Shown here one piece after another: positions 17,430-24,676 of a stretch of 64,000 bases of DNA (position 1 is the stretch's first letter; each line of letters starts with the position of its first letter). A program made the position numbers and the translations under genes. Location: contig NZ_LN999808.1 of assembly GCF_001517665.2 (NCBI RefSeq), forward strand, positions 310,001 to 374,000. The letters run 5' to 3'. The notes under the pieces were generated by a model. That model was given only the letters and a program-made list of their open reading frames with translations, did not search any database and was not told the DNA's origin. This stretch comes from Peptoniphilus phoceensis (GTDB lineage Bacteria; Bacillota; Clostridia; Tissierellales; Peptoniphilaceae).

Positions 17430-17573
17430 ATGTTAATAAATATTTTTAATGGCATGGTTATGGCTTTTGTTGCTTTCTTCCTCTGCACACCAATTTTCCT
17501 TGCAAGCCTATCTGACGTTTATATGGACAGGGCAGAGGAAATTTATAGAGAAGTAATTGGATGTGAAGATTAA
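17430..17573 (+). pseudogene. Chimeric 47-codon remnant: DUF368 gene 5' end fused to membrane-paralog 3' end
   Basis: The frame starts behind TGGAGG and encodes MLINIFNGMVMA, identical to the first twelve residues of the DUF368 protein at 19084; the DNA match extends upstream through the ribosome site to about 17397. It then switches to FFLCTP and SDVYMDRAEEIYREVI, which matches the C-terminus of the paralog at 15475 (FFLCQP, SDIYVERSEEIYREVI). It therefore looks like a deletion scar that joined two genes. It keeps a start, ribosome site, stop and terminator, so a small membrane peptide could still be made. Confidence 0.75.
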
Positions 17574-17607
17574 AAAAAAGAAGTCACTTCAATGTGGCTT
17601 CTTTTTT
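17574..17607. terminator. Bidirectional terminator
   Basis: AAAAAA, GAAGTCAC (17580-17587), loop TTCAAT, GTGGCTTC (17594-17601), TTTTT. The A run on one side and T run on the other suit both the plus-strand remnant and the minus-strand DUF438 gene. Confidence 0.85.
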
Positions 17608-17614
17608 CATTTCA

Positions 17615-18964
17615 TTAGTAGTGGCTTATGTCCTCAACTGTTTCCAAAGTACCCAGATAATCACCAGCTTCATCATAAACTGCAAGGTACTTAACTAAGA
17701 TTTTCTTTCCCTTAATGTCTTTACATATAACTAAACGATCTCTCTTCTTGCTCTTAAAATCATCAAGCAAGGACTTCACCATTGGAACAACTTTTGGAGG
17801 ATGACAAGAAGCTACATCTCTATTTAAACAAGACTTAGGTCTAGGAAAAATTTTGTCCTTTCCTTCAGAATAATATCTAACAAAGTCATCCTTATCTATG
17901 AAGGTTAGCTCGACATCAATGGTCCTAAAAATTTGAAGGGCTTCCTTTATCTTTAAACTTCCAGTTTCGAATTCAAGACTTCCATAAGAATTTTCTTCCT
18001 TTGGTAGGATTTCTTTGGGTTTGTAGTCCTTCCAAAGGGGGACATCATCCACTAGGTCTAGTCCATATTCTCCGAAGTCGCCATAGATTTTATTCCACTC
18101 TTCTTCTGTGAAGTTTTCTTTTAAAAGTGGGAAGAGGATATTCTCTTCCTTATATATCATTTCATAGATCCTATCTAAAACCTTATTTAAGTTTTCCTCA
18201 TTATAAGAATTTGTTTTTACAATATGTGACAGGTCACTTCTTATTTCATCATCGACAGCCCACATAACATCACTGGGACCAATAATATCGTATTTAGTTT
18301 TCAAAAGAGGATAAATAAGTCCAGCCTTTTTGCCGTAATGAGAATTTATTTTTAAAAGCTCTCTTATCTTAGCTAACTTGTCTTTGCTATTTTTGACTTC
18401 GTCAGCTAAAAATTTAATTTTTTTATTTTCTGCACTTAGGATATTTAGAGGATGACCTGGAATTTTTTCCAAATCCTTTTGACTCTCATCTACAATATTA
18501 CTTTCGTGGAAAAGTGCAGAATGGATGTCGCAAAGTTTTTGGACTTTTTCTAGGGGAAGGCCACTCATAATTAGTTCTTGTTCAGCATCAACTATTTCCT
18601 TTGAGGAGACATCCTTAAAGTTTTTTACAAAATCACTTCTAACAGCTTCCAAGTCTTCGCCCTTAGAAAGTCTTTCGATATAGGATTTTAAGAGACTAAG
18701 TCTATCATTATCTTCTTTGGAATCATCACTAACATTTTCAACATCAACTAGATTAAAGCCTTCTTCTCTCAACTTCTCTTTAATTAAATCCAAGTCTATA
18801 TTTTTTATTTTGGCTCCTTTTTTTATTGAAACCATTTTTCCAACAGTAGGAAGGGCTAGGGGATTAGTAATTTCAATAAAACCTAAATCCTTTAAAATGT
18901 TTTTTAAATTTGGAAATTTTTCAATGAGATTTGCTACAGGTTCGTCTACGTTTATGTTCTTCAT
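17615..18964 (-). CDS. DUF438 protein with DUF1858, hemerythrin-like and PAS domains
   Basis: The 449-residue protein has an N-terminal DUF1858-like segment (residues 1-65), a DUF438 helical region (about 85-165), a hemerythrin-like bundle (about 175-290) with HYGKKAGLIYPLL and EENILFPLL, and a C-terminal PAS-like domain (about 325-449) with FIDKDDFVRYYS and CHPP. In anaerobes such proteins are thought to sense or bind heme or oxygen-related ligands; the function here is inferred. I chose the ATG at 18964, which follows GGAGGA, rather than the upstream start at 18991. Confidence 0.88.
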   Translation of the reverse strand: MKNINVDEPVANLIEKFPNLKNILKDLGFIEITNPLALPTVGKMVSIKKGAKIKNIDLDLIKEKLREEGFNLVDVENVSDDSKEDNDRLSLLKSYIERLSKGEDLEAVRSDFVKNFKDVSSKEIVDAEQELIMSGLPLEKVQKLCDIHSALFHESNIVDESQKDLEKIPGHPLNILSAENKKIKFLADEVKNSKDKLAKIRELLKINSHYGKKAGLIYPLLKTKYDIIGPSDVMWAVDDEIRSDLSHIVKTNSYNEENLNKVLDRIYEMIYKEENILFPLLKENFTEEEWNKIYGDFGEYGLDLVDDVPLWKDYKPKEILPKEENSYGSLEFETGSLKIKEALQIFRTIDVELTFIDKDDFVRYYSEGKDKIFPRPKSCLNRDVASCHPPKVVPMVKSLLDDFKSKKRDRLVICKDIKGKKILVKYLAVYDEAGDYLGTLETVEDISHY

Positions 18965-19083
18965 ACTTCCTCCTAAAACTTTGTTAGGCATATTATACCC
19001 ATTATTAGAAAAGATTTATTAAATTTAATCAAATAAATAATAAAATATATCCATAAGTGTTATCATAGATAAATGGAGGAAAT

Positions 19084-19980
19084 ATGTTAATAAATATTTT
19101 TAATGGAATGGTCATGGCTCTTGCCGATTCTGTACCTGGTGTAAGCGGCGGTACTATTGCCTTTATTTTGGGATTTTATGATAAATTCATAGATAATTTG
19201 CACGAATTTTTTGAAGGGAAAATGGGAAAAAGATGGGACTCTTTCAAGTACCTATTTAACTTGGGACTTGGTTGGATTTTTGGACTACTTTTAAGTATTT
19301 TTTTCTTGTCAGAATTATTCCAAAGGGAAATTTATTTTATGTCATCAGTTTTTCTCGGACTAACTCTCATGTCCCTTCCCTTTTTAATTCAAAGTGAGAA
19401 GAAAATTTTAAGAGAAAACAAAAAAGATTTTTATTTTATTTTTATTGGAATAATTATTGTAGTTTTTTTGGTTTATTTTAAGGAAAAATCTAGACTTATT
19501 GGAGATTTTGATCTTATAAATCCAAATATGTTTGACTACATTTACTTATTTTTTGCGGGAGCCTTTGCTATTTCTGCCATGGTTTTGCCAGGGATTTCTG
19601 GTTCATCAATTCTTTTGATAGCAGGAGTTTATATTCCAATAGTTGAAGCTTTTGGAGAGGTAATGAGATTTAATTTTGAAAAAATCTTGCCAATAATTGT
19701 AATGAGCCTTGGCATTATCTTTGGAATATTTATGTCCATAAGAATTATAAGAGAGAAGATGAGAAAGAACAGGGACAAGATGATTTATCTCATTCTCGGT
19801 ATGATTGTGGGTTCCCTTTTTGCAATTATAATGGGTCCGACAACTGTGGGTAAAAATTTGCCCTTAAACTTTGATAATTTTAGCCTTTCTGGATTTATTA
19901 TTGGGATATTTATTTTGTTTGTCCTAGAAGTAATTAGAATTATAAGGATAAAAAAAGAAAAGAAGACTTGGGAAAATTAA
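19084..19980 (+). CDS. DUF368 membrane protein (candidate undecaprenyl-phosphate translocase, PopT family)
   Basis: The 298-residue protein has eight to nine membrane helices and the DUF368 signatures MALADSVPGVSGGTIAFILG (residues 11-30) and MVLPGISGSSILLIAG (about 165-180). DUF368 proteins have been reported as undecaprenyl-phosphate translocases (PopT) that return the lipid carrier to the inner leaflet; assignment here is by family. UppP is encoded at 31012 and an LTA-synthase-like gene is convergent only 3 bases away, a lipid-carrier and envelope context. The promoter and first codons are duplicated at 17397-17465. Confidence 0.88.
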   Translation: MLINIFNGMVMALADSVPGVSGGTIAFILGFYDKFIDNLHEFFEGKMGKRWDSFKYLFNLGLGWIFGLLLSIFFLSELFQREIYFMSSVFLGLTLMSLPFLIQSEKKILRENKKDFYFIFIGIIIVVFLVYFKEKSRLIGDFDLINPNMFDYIYLFFAGAFAISAMVLPGISGSSILLIAGVYIPIVEAFGEVMRFNFEKILPIIVMSLGIIFGIFMSIRIIREKMRKNRDKMIYLILGMIVGSLFAIIMGPTTVGKNLPLNFDNFSLSGFIIGIFILFVLEVIRIIRIKKEKKTWEN

Positions 19981-20003
19981 TTCTCAGTCTTCTTTATTTT
20001 TTT
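19958..20003. terminator. Bidirectional terminator embedded in both convergent coding ends
   Basis: AAAGAAGACT (19959-19968) pairs with AGTCTTCTTT (19986-19995); one side has an A run, the other a T run. The stem spans the stop codons of the DUF368 gene (19980) and of the opposing sulfatase gene (19984), so the last codons of both proteins are part of the hairpin. Confidence 0.7.
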
Positions 20004-21813
20004 CTATTAGTTCTCTTAAATTGTCATTTGTCATTAAATTTTCACAATAGTCAAGGGAGATTTTTGCCCAAGCTGCTTCATTTTTTGCAGCTTCTAAGGG
20101 AAGAGGTCTTCTAGTTTTTCTATCAATAAATCTAGAATTTTCAAAAATTTCGTCACGAGAATATTCGAAGAGTTTGTCCTTAGTGATAAAAGATCCCTTT
20201 AAAAGATAAGTTTGAGGATAAACTACATTTTCATCAACATCTTTGCCAGATCCCAAAAGGTCAATGCCAAAACATGGGATATTGCTCCTGTCCCATCCCA
20301 TTAAATTTAGGATTGTGGGATAGAGATCAACTTGTGATCCAATATTATTTCTTTTTATATTTTTTTCATAGCCTGGAATATAAATAATAAGGGGAATATT
20401 CATCATGTCGTCAAAATCTACATCTCTTCCCAGCCATCTTTCCATGGATTCTTTATTTTTTTTGTTGTTTAAGGTGTAAGCGTGGTGGTCACCATAAACC
20501 ACAAGCATGCTTTTATCCAAGATGCCTGATTTTTTTAATTCTTCTACAAAGTCTTTTAAGGCCTTATCGGTGTAGTTAGCACAATTTACATAATTGTAGA
20601 CAAAATCCGTGTCATCATCTTTTTCTCTTTCTATGCTTCTTAAATTTTCTGGCAAATTAAAGGGAGTGTGAGTGGACATGCTGACTAATAATGCAAAAAA
20701 TTTTTGGCCCTTCTTGTCAAATTTTCTTAAAAAATTAAAAGACTGCTCGAAGAAAGATTTGTCAGATAAGCCCATTATAACTTTGTCACTTTGGTCATAA
20801 CTTTCACCGAGAAAAACATGGTCAAAGGAAAATTTTGGATAAATATTTTCTCTGTCATAAAATTTTCCTGTGTTCCCGTGCATAGCTATATTTTCGTAGC
20901 CCATTTTCTTTGCAAGAGTGGGAAGAGCATAGGAAGTTTTGCCATGGTAAACTGAATAAGCTTGCCCCTTTAGACTTGGATAAACTGAAGACATGGATAC
21001 AAATTCTGCATCAGAGGTATTGCCAAATCCAAGAAGTTCATAATAATTGTCAAAGTAAATAGAGCCTTTAGAATTTATAAGCTCATTTAAAAAAGGAGTT
21101 ACTTCTTTTTCATTATATTTTTTATTTATGACTGCATTTTGTAAGGATTCACATTGGATAAAGATTATGTTTTTGTCCTTTGCAAGTCCAGTAAATTCAT
21201 TATTTTTTAATTGACGAGAGCTAAAATATTTTTTTATGTCAGTTTTTTCTAAGGACTTTTTATCTTTTCTTTCTTGTATTTTCGAATAAATGGGTCCTAG
21301 AAAAGTAGAAGTGTAAAATTCAGTTGGTCTTATGGATTTTATAAAAAGTCCTGGAAGTATTAAAAGGGCAAAAAAGATTCCCAGTTTTTTATAAAATATT
21401 TCTTTATTAAAATCTTCTTCCTCATAATATTTATTTATTAAAAATATTAGGGCAAAGCCCAACAAAATCATTAAGAGATAGGCAAAAGAAAAGTCTTTAA
21501 AGATAACTGAACTTACGCCAGTAGCTTCTCTTGCAAGTCCTATTCTTTCGAAGATATTAAAGGAATGAAATTCTCTAAAATAAATTGAAAGGCTAATTTT
21601 AAAAAGAACAAGAAGGCTGGTAAGTATATATTTATAATTTTTCTTGGGATAGAGATTTATAAAAAGGAAATCTAGACGACATGTCAAAATTATAGAAAAA
21701 ATCAATATGTAAAGTTCCTTATCACTTGTGGGGCTTCCTATAGAAGTCTTATAAAAAATAAGGTTTATTATAAAAAATAAAATTTTTGTTAGATTTTTGT
21801 AGTATTTTTCCAT
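19984..21813 (-). CDS. LTA synthase family sulfatase (glycerol-phosphate polymerase-like)
   Basis: The 609-residue protein has five N-terminal membrane helices (to about residue 170) and an extracellular sulfatase-type domain. The catalytic Thr is in GNTSDAEF (Thr266), preceded by the metal-binding IIFIQCESLQN, and followed by HGNTGKFYDR and VVYGDHHAY. This is the layout of LtaS enzymes, which polymerise glycerol phosphate from phosphatidylglycerol onto a lipid anchor, releasing diacylglycerol. Lipid kinases at 22839 and 49062 could recycle that product. Its ribosome site (AAGGAC) is modest. Whether it makes LTA or another polymer cannot be told. Confidence 0.88.
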   Translation of the reverse strand: MEKYYKNLTKILFFIINLIFYKTSIGSPTSDKELYILIFSIILTCRLDFLFINLYPKKNYKYILTSLLVLFKISLSIYFREFHSFNIFERIGLAREATGVSSVIFKDFSFAYLLMILLGFALIFLINKYYEEEDFNKEIFYKKLGIFFALLILPGLFIKSIRPTEFYTSTFLGPIYSKIQERKDKKSLEKTDIKKYFSSRQLKNNEFTGLAKDKNIIFIQCESLQNAVINKKYNEKEVTPFLNELINSKGSIYFDNYYELLGFGNTSDAEFVSMSSVYPSLKGQAYSVYHGKTSYALPTLAKKMGYENIAMHGNTGKFYDRENIYPKFSFDHVFLGESYDQSDKVIMGLSDKSFFEQSFNFLRKFDKKGQKFFALLVSMSTHTPFNLPENLRSIEREKDDDTDFVYNYVNCANYTDKALKDFVEELKKSGILDKSMLVVYGDHHAYTLNNKKNKESMERWLGRDVDFDDMMNIPLIIYIPGYEKNIKRNNIGSQVDLYPTILNLMGWDRSNIPCFGIDLLGSGKDVDENVVYPQTYLLKGSFITKDKLFEYSRDEIFENSRFIDRKTRRPLPLEAAKNEAAWAKISLDYCENLMTNDNLRELIEKNKED

Positions 21814-21875
21814 TTTTTCATGTCCTTAAAATAAAATAGCTTAAAGAAATTATAAATTAAGATGACTTTTTAAGC

Positions 21876-21900
21876 AATAAAAAACCAACCCTAAGGTTGG
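21876..21900 (-). terminator. Intrinsic terminator (minus strand)
   Basis: On the minus strand CCAACC, TTAG, GGTTGG (21885-21900) is followed by TTTTTTATT. It ends the YpfJ-type peptidase gene and lies upstream of the LTA synthase gene. Confidence 0.8.
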
Positions 21901-21909
21901 AATTATAAT

Positions 21910-22746
21910 TTATAAACTTTTTGCATTAAAGGTATCCCACTGTGACAAGTTGCCAGTTTCATAGCCTTTTTTATACCAACGAACTCTTTCTTCACTAGAG
22001 CCGTGAGTAAAGGATTCTGGTCTAACATAACCTTGTGCTTTCTTTTGAATTGCATCATCCCCAATAGACCAAGCAGTTGATATGGCTTCTTCCATGTCGC
22101 CTGGATCAAGATAACCCTTGTCCTTTTGATATCTTGCCACAACTCCCGCGAGATAATCTGCTTGCAATTCAAGCCTTACAGTAAGAGCATTCCTTTCCTT
22201 TTCTGACATTTTGCTAGCAAGTTCTTGATATTGACTCATTATGCCTGTTACTTCTTGTACATGGTGTCCAACTTCGTGACTTATAACATAAGATAAGATG
22301 AAGTCGCCTTCCTTTGCACCAAAGTCTTTTATTAAGCTGTCATAAAAGGATAGATCCATGTAAAGGGTTTCGTCTCTCGAGCAATAAAAAGGTCCCATAC
22401 CTGAATTTGCAATTCCACATCCACTTTTTACTTGACCCTTAAAGATTTCCAATTTTGGTTCTCTATATTCAATTCCTTCATCTTTTAAGATTTCGTGCCA
22501 AGCGTCTTCAGTGTCTGCTAAAACTACGGCAGAATAATCATAGAGCTCTTGCTCTTTTGCTGATAGTTCGTATTCTTGATTTGTTCCTTGGTTTCCAGTA
22601 CCAAGCCCTGTCCTAATAGCATCTCTAGGACTTCCTGTGATTAAAAAAACTATAAGAGCGAGAATAAGGCCTCCGCCACCAAGGGCAACGCCACCACCCT
22701 TAGATTTTGATACATTTGAACTTTGTCTTCTTCCTTGCCATTTCAT
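21910..22746 (-). CDS. Neutral zinc metallopeptidase, YpfJ family
   Basis: The 278-residue protein begins MKWQGRRQSSNV, a hallmark of the YpfJ/KPN family, followed by a Gly-rich segment and one membrane helix (about residues 22-38). The zinc motif HEVGHH lies near residue 156, with ELQADYLAG (third ligand Glu and the Asp-Tyr) near 193, and a C-terminal HGSSEERVRWYKKGY. It should be a membrane-anchored peptidase with an external catalytic domain; substrates are unknown. The start has GGAGGG. Confidence 0.92.
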   Translation of the reverse strand: MKWQGRRQSSNVSKSKGGGVALGGGGLILALIVFLITGSPRDAIRTGLGTGNQGTNQEYELSAKEQELYDYSAVVLADTEDAWHEILKDEGIEYREPKLEIFKGQVKSGCGIANSGMGPFYCSRDETLYMDLSFYDSLIKDFGAKEGDFILSYVISHEVGHHVQEVTGIMSQYQELASKMSEKERNALTVRLELQADYLAGVVARYQKDKGYLDPGDMEEAISTAWSIGDDAIQKKAQGYVRPESFTHGSSEERVRWYKKGYETGNLSQWDTFNAKSL

Positions 22747-22838
22747 AATATCCCTCCAAAGCTATTTTACCCAAATTTATGTAAGAATATTGGAAAATTT
22801 TTTTAGATTTAATATAATAAAATACAAGTGGTGAAATT

Positions 22839-23720
22839 ATGAAAAAATTATTTATAATATCTTCCAAATCTGGAAGGTCTCGTGACAGAGAATTTGAGAA
22901 AAATATTTTAAATTATTTTAATAAAGATGAAGTCAAAATTACTAGAAAAAAGGGCGACACTATTTCTTTTGCAAGAGAATTTAGAGATAGGGGTGGCGAT
23001 ATTTTATTTATAAAATCTGGTGATGGAGCCTTGTCTGAAGTTGCAGGAGTTTTAGCTGGAAGCGACACTGCCCTTGGTCTTATACCTGGCGGAACAGGAA
23101 ATGATTTTTCTAGAAATTTTAATTATAAAAATTTTAAAATTGAAAATATTTTTGATTATGAAATTTCACCAATTGACCTAATAAAAGTAAACGATAAAAT
23201 TTGCATAAATGTGACGAGTCTTGGTTTTGACACCAATGTCTTAAAATACACCTACCATGTCATAAAAAGAAAGAAACTATATGGCAAACTTGCTTACCTT
23301 TATGGAGTGGTAAAAAGTGTAAAAAATTTAGAAAATGTAAATTTAAAAATTTCTGCCCTAAATGAAAAAGACCAAGAGATAAAAATTTCAGGTAAATTTT
23401 TGGTTTCTGCCCTTTGTAATGGGTCTTACTATGGCAATGGATTTAATCCAGCACCTGATGCTAGATTAGATGATGGACTTTTAAATTTAATTTTGGCAGA
23501 AGAGATGACAGCTTTTAAAATTATAAAATTATTTTTAGCCTATAGAAAGGGAAATCATCTTGGTAAAAGTGGAATTAGGGAAATTCTCACAAAAGAAGGA
23601 ACAATTTCATCAGATAGAGAATTTTTATACAATATAGATGGAGAAATTTATAGGTCAAGAGAAATTAAATATAAAATCTTGGAGAAAAAATTAAAGTGGA
23701 TTTATTTTAAAGGAGTGTAA
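22839..23720 (+). CDS. Diacylglycerol/lipid kinase family protein
   Basis: The 293-residue protein has the DAGK catalytic pattern: KSGDGALSEVAG (about residues 59-70, the nucleotide-binding GDG) and IPGGTGNDFSRNF (about 82-94). The C-terminal half shows NVTSLGFD and ALCNGSYYGNG typical of YegS/DgkB-like lipid kinases. It probably phosphorylates diacylglycerol or a related lipid at the membrane surface. TATAAT at 22813-22818 leaves a very short leader with the site GGTGA. A racemase gene follows with one base between, so they form an operon. Confidence 0.88.
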   Translation: MKKLFIISSKSGRSRDREFEKNILNYFNKDEVKITRKKGDTISFAREFRDRGGDILFIKSGDGALSEVAGVLAGSDTALGLIPGGTGNDFSRNFNYKNFKIENIFDYEISPIDLIKVNDKICINVTSLGFDTNVLKYTYHVIKRKKLYGKLAYLYGVVKSVKNLENVNLKISALNEKDQEIKISGKFLVSALCNGSYYGNGFNPAPDARLDDGLLNLILAEEMTAFKIIKLFLAYRKGNHLGKSGIREILTKEGTISSDREFLYNIDGEIYRSREIKYKILEKKLKWIYFKGV

Positions 23721-23721
23721 A

Positions 23722-24360
23722 ATGAAAATAGGAGTATTTGCAGGCACTTTTACAGACACAAAAATGGGTGAAGAACTTTTGAAATCAAAAGGATTTGAAA
23801 CAATTGCTTATCCAATTTCAAAAAATCCAAAGGATCAATCTCTTCTTCAATATTATTCCAGAGAAGAGCTGACAAAAATTGTTGAAGAAAAAATAAAAGA
23901 TGCCAAAAATAAGGGTGCAGAAAAAATTTTTATTTATTGCAATTCTCTTTCTGCTTCTGTTGATATTAAGAGTCTATCTCGCCGTCAAGCTATCCAAATT
24001 ATAAGTCCCTTGGATTTTTATAAAAATTTAGATAGAAAGTATAAGAAGATAATAATCCTCTCAGCAAATTCAAAATCAGCCCATGAAATAGACAGGATTC
24101 TTTCAGAAAATTACTTTAGGGACACAATTTCTCTTGGATTTCTAAATCTTGTGGAAGAAATCGAAAAGAAGACTTCTCCAGAAAAAATTGTGGATAAGTT
24201 AAATCTTAAAGACCTCTTTGGATTTTTTAATGGCATGGAAAATAAGGCAGATGGGATAATTCTCGCTTGTACTCATTTTCCCTACATGAAAGATGTTTTT
24301 CAAGATCTTACTGATATAGAAATTCTGGATCCAGCTGAGGATATGATAAAGAGAATTTAA
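23722..24360 (+). CDS. Aspartate/glutamate racemase family protein
   Basis: The 212-residue protein has the two catalytic cysteine motifs of the Asp/Glu racemase superfamily: YCNSLSA (Cys73) and ACTHFPY (Cys183). It lacks the N-terminal DSGVGG signature of true MurI, so a role in racemising aspartate, glutamate or a related compound is inferred rather than a definite D-glutamate supply for peptidoglycan. It is one base downstream of the lipid kinase, with AAAGGAGTG in the overlapping 3' end of that gene. A terminator follows. Confidence 0.8.
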   Translation: MKIGVFAGTFTDTKMGEELLKSKGFETIAYPISKNPKDQSLLQYYSREELTKIVEEKIKDAKNKGAEKIFIYCNSLSASVDIKSLSRRQAIQIISPLDFYKNLDRKYKKIIILSANSKSAHEIDRILSENYFRDTISLGFLNLVEEIEKKTSPEKIVDKLNLKDLFGFFNGMENKADGIILACTHFPYMKDVFQDLTDIEILDPAEDMIKRI

Positions 24361-24397
24361 AATAATTACAAATCCACAAACTTTAATAGAAGGAACA

Positions 24398-24430
24398 AAA
24401 AAAGAGCTTTTACACAGCTCTTTCTTTTTT
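24398..24430. terminator. Intrinsic terminator between convergent genes
   Basis: GAGCT (24404-24408), loop TTTACAC, AGCTC (24416-24420), with AAAAAAA before and TTTCTTTTTTT after. It ends the racemase gene and could act on both strands. Confidence 0.8.
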
Positions 24431-24657
24431 TACCCACAAAAGTTGATAACTTTTATGAAATTGTGGATAAGATTGTATAATTTTTATAAAATTTCCTTAA
24501 AAATCTTGTAAAATTACAAATATTTCTTGTTTTATGATAATTTTTTCAAAATGTGAATGAATTGTGCAGAACTTTTCAAGACAAATGTTTATATACTTGT
24601 GGATAATGTGTATAAGTTTGGGGATAAAGTCTATATCACAAGTAGGCTTGTGGAGAA
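24430..24657. other. DnaA-box cluster in a gap between convergent genes
   Basis: This AT-rich gap contains two perfect 9-base DnaA boxes (TGTGGATAA at 24462-24470 and 24598-24606) and four with one mismatch (24430-24438, 24607-24615, 24619-24627, 24649-24657). Two more perfect boxes lie in the adjacent ABC-F gene (24810-24818 and, reversed, 25038-25046). No gene fits in the gap and neither flanking gene needs a promoter here. It is a candidate DnaA-titration or replication-control locus; no dnaA, dnaN or gyrB is nearby, so it is unlikely to be the main origin. Confidence 0.65.
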
Positions 24658-24676
24658 AAATTTTATAACTTTTTAG

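Noticed and set aside
24361-24676. Chromosomal replication origin
   Set aside because: DnaA boxes are present, but dnaA, dnaN, recF, gyrB, rpmH and other usual neighbours are absent and flanking genes converge on the gap rather than diverge. I keep it as a DnaA-binding cluster only.
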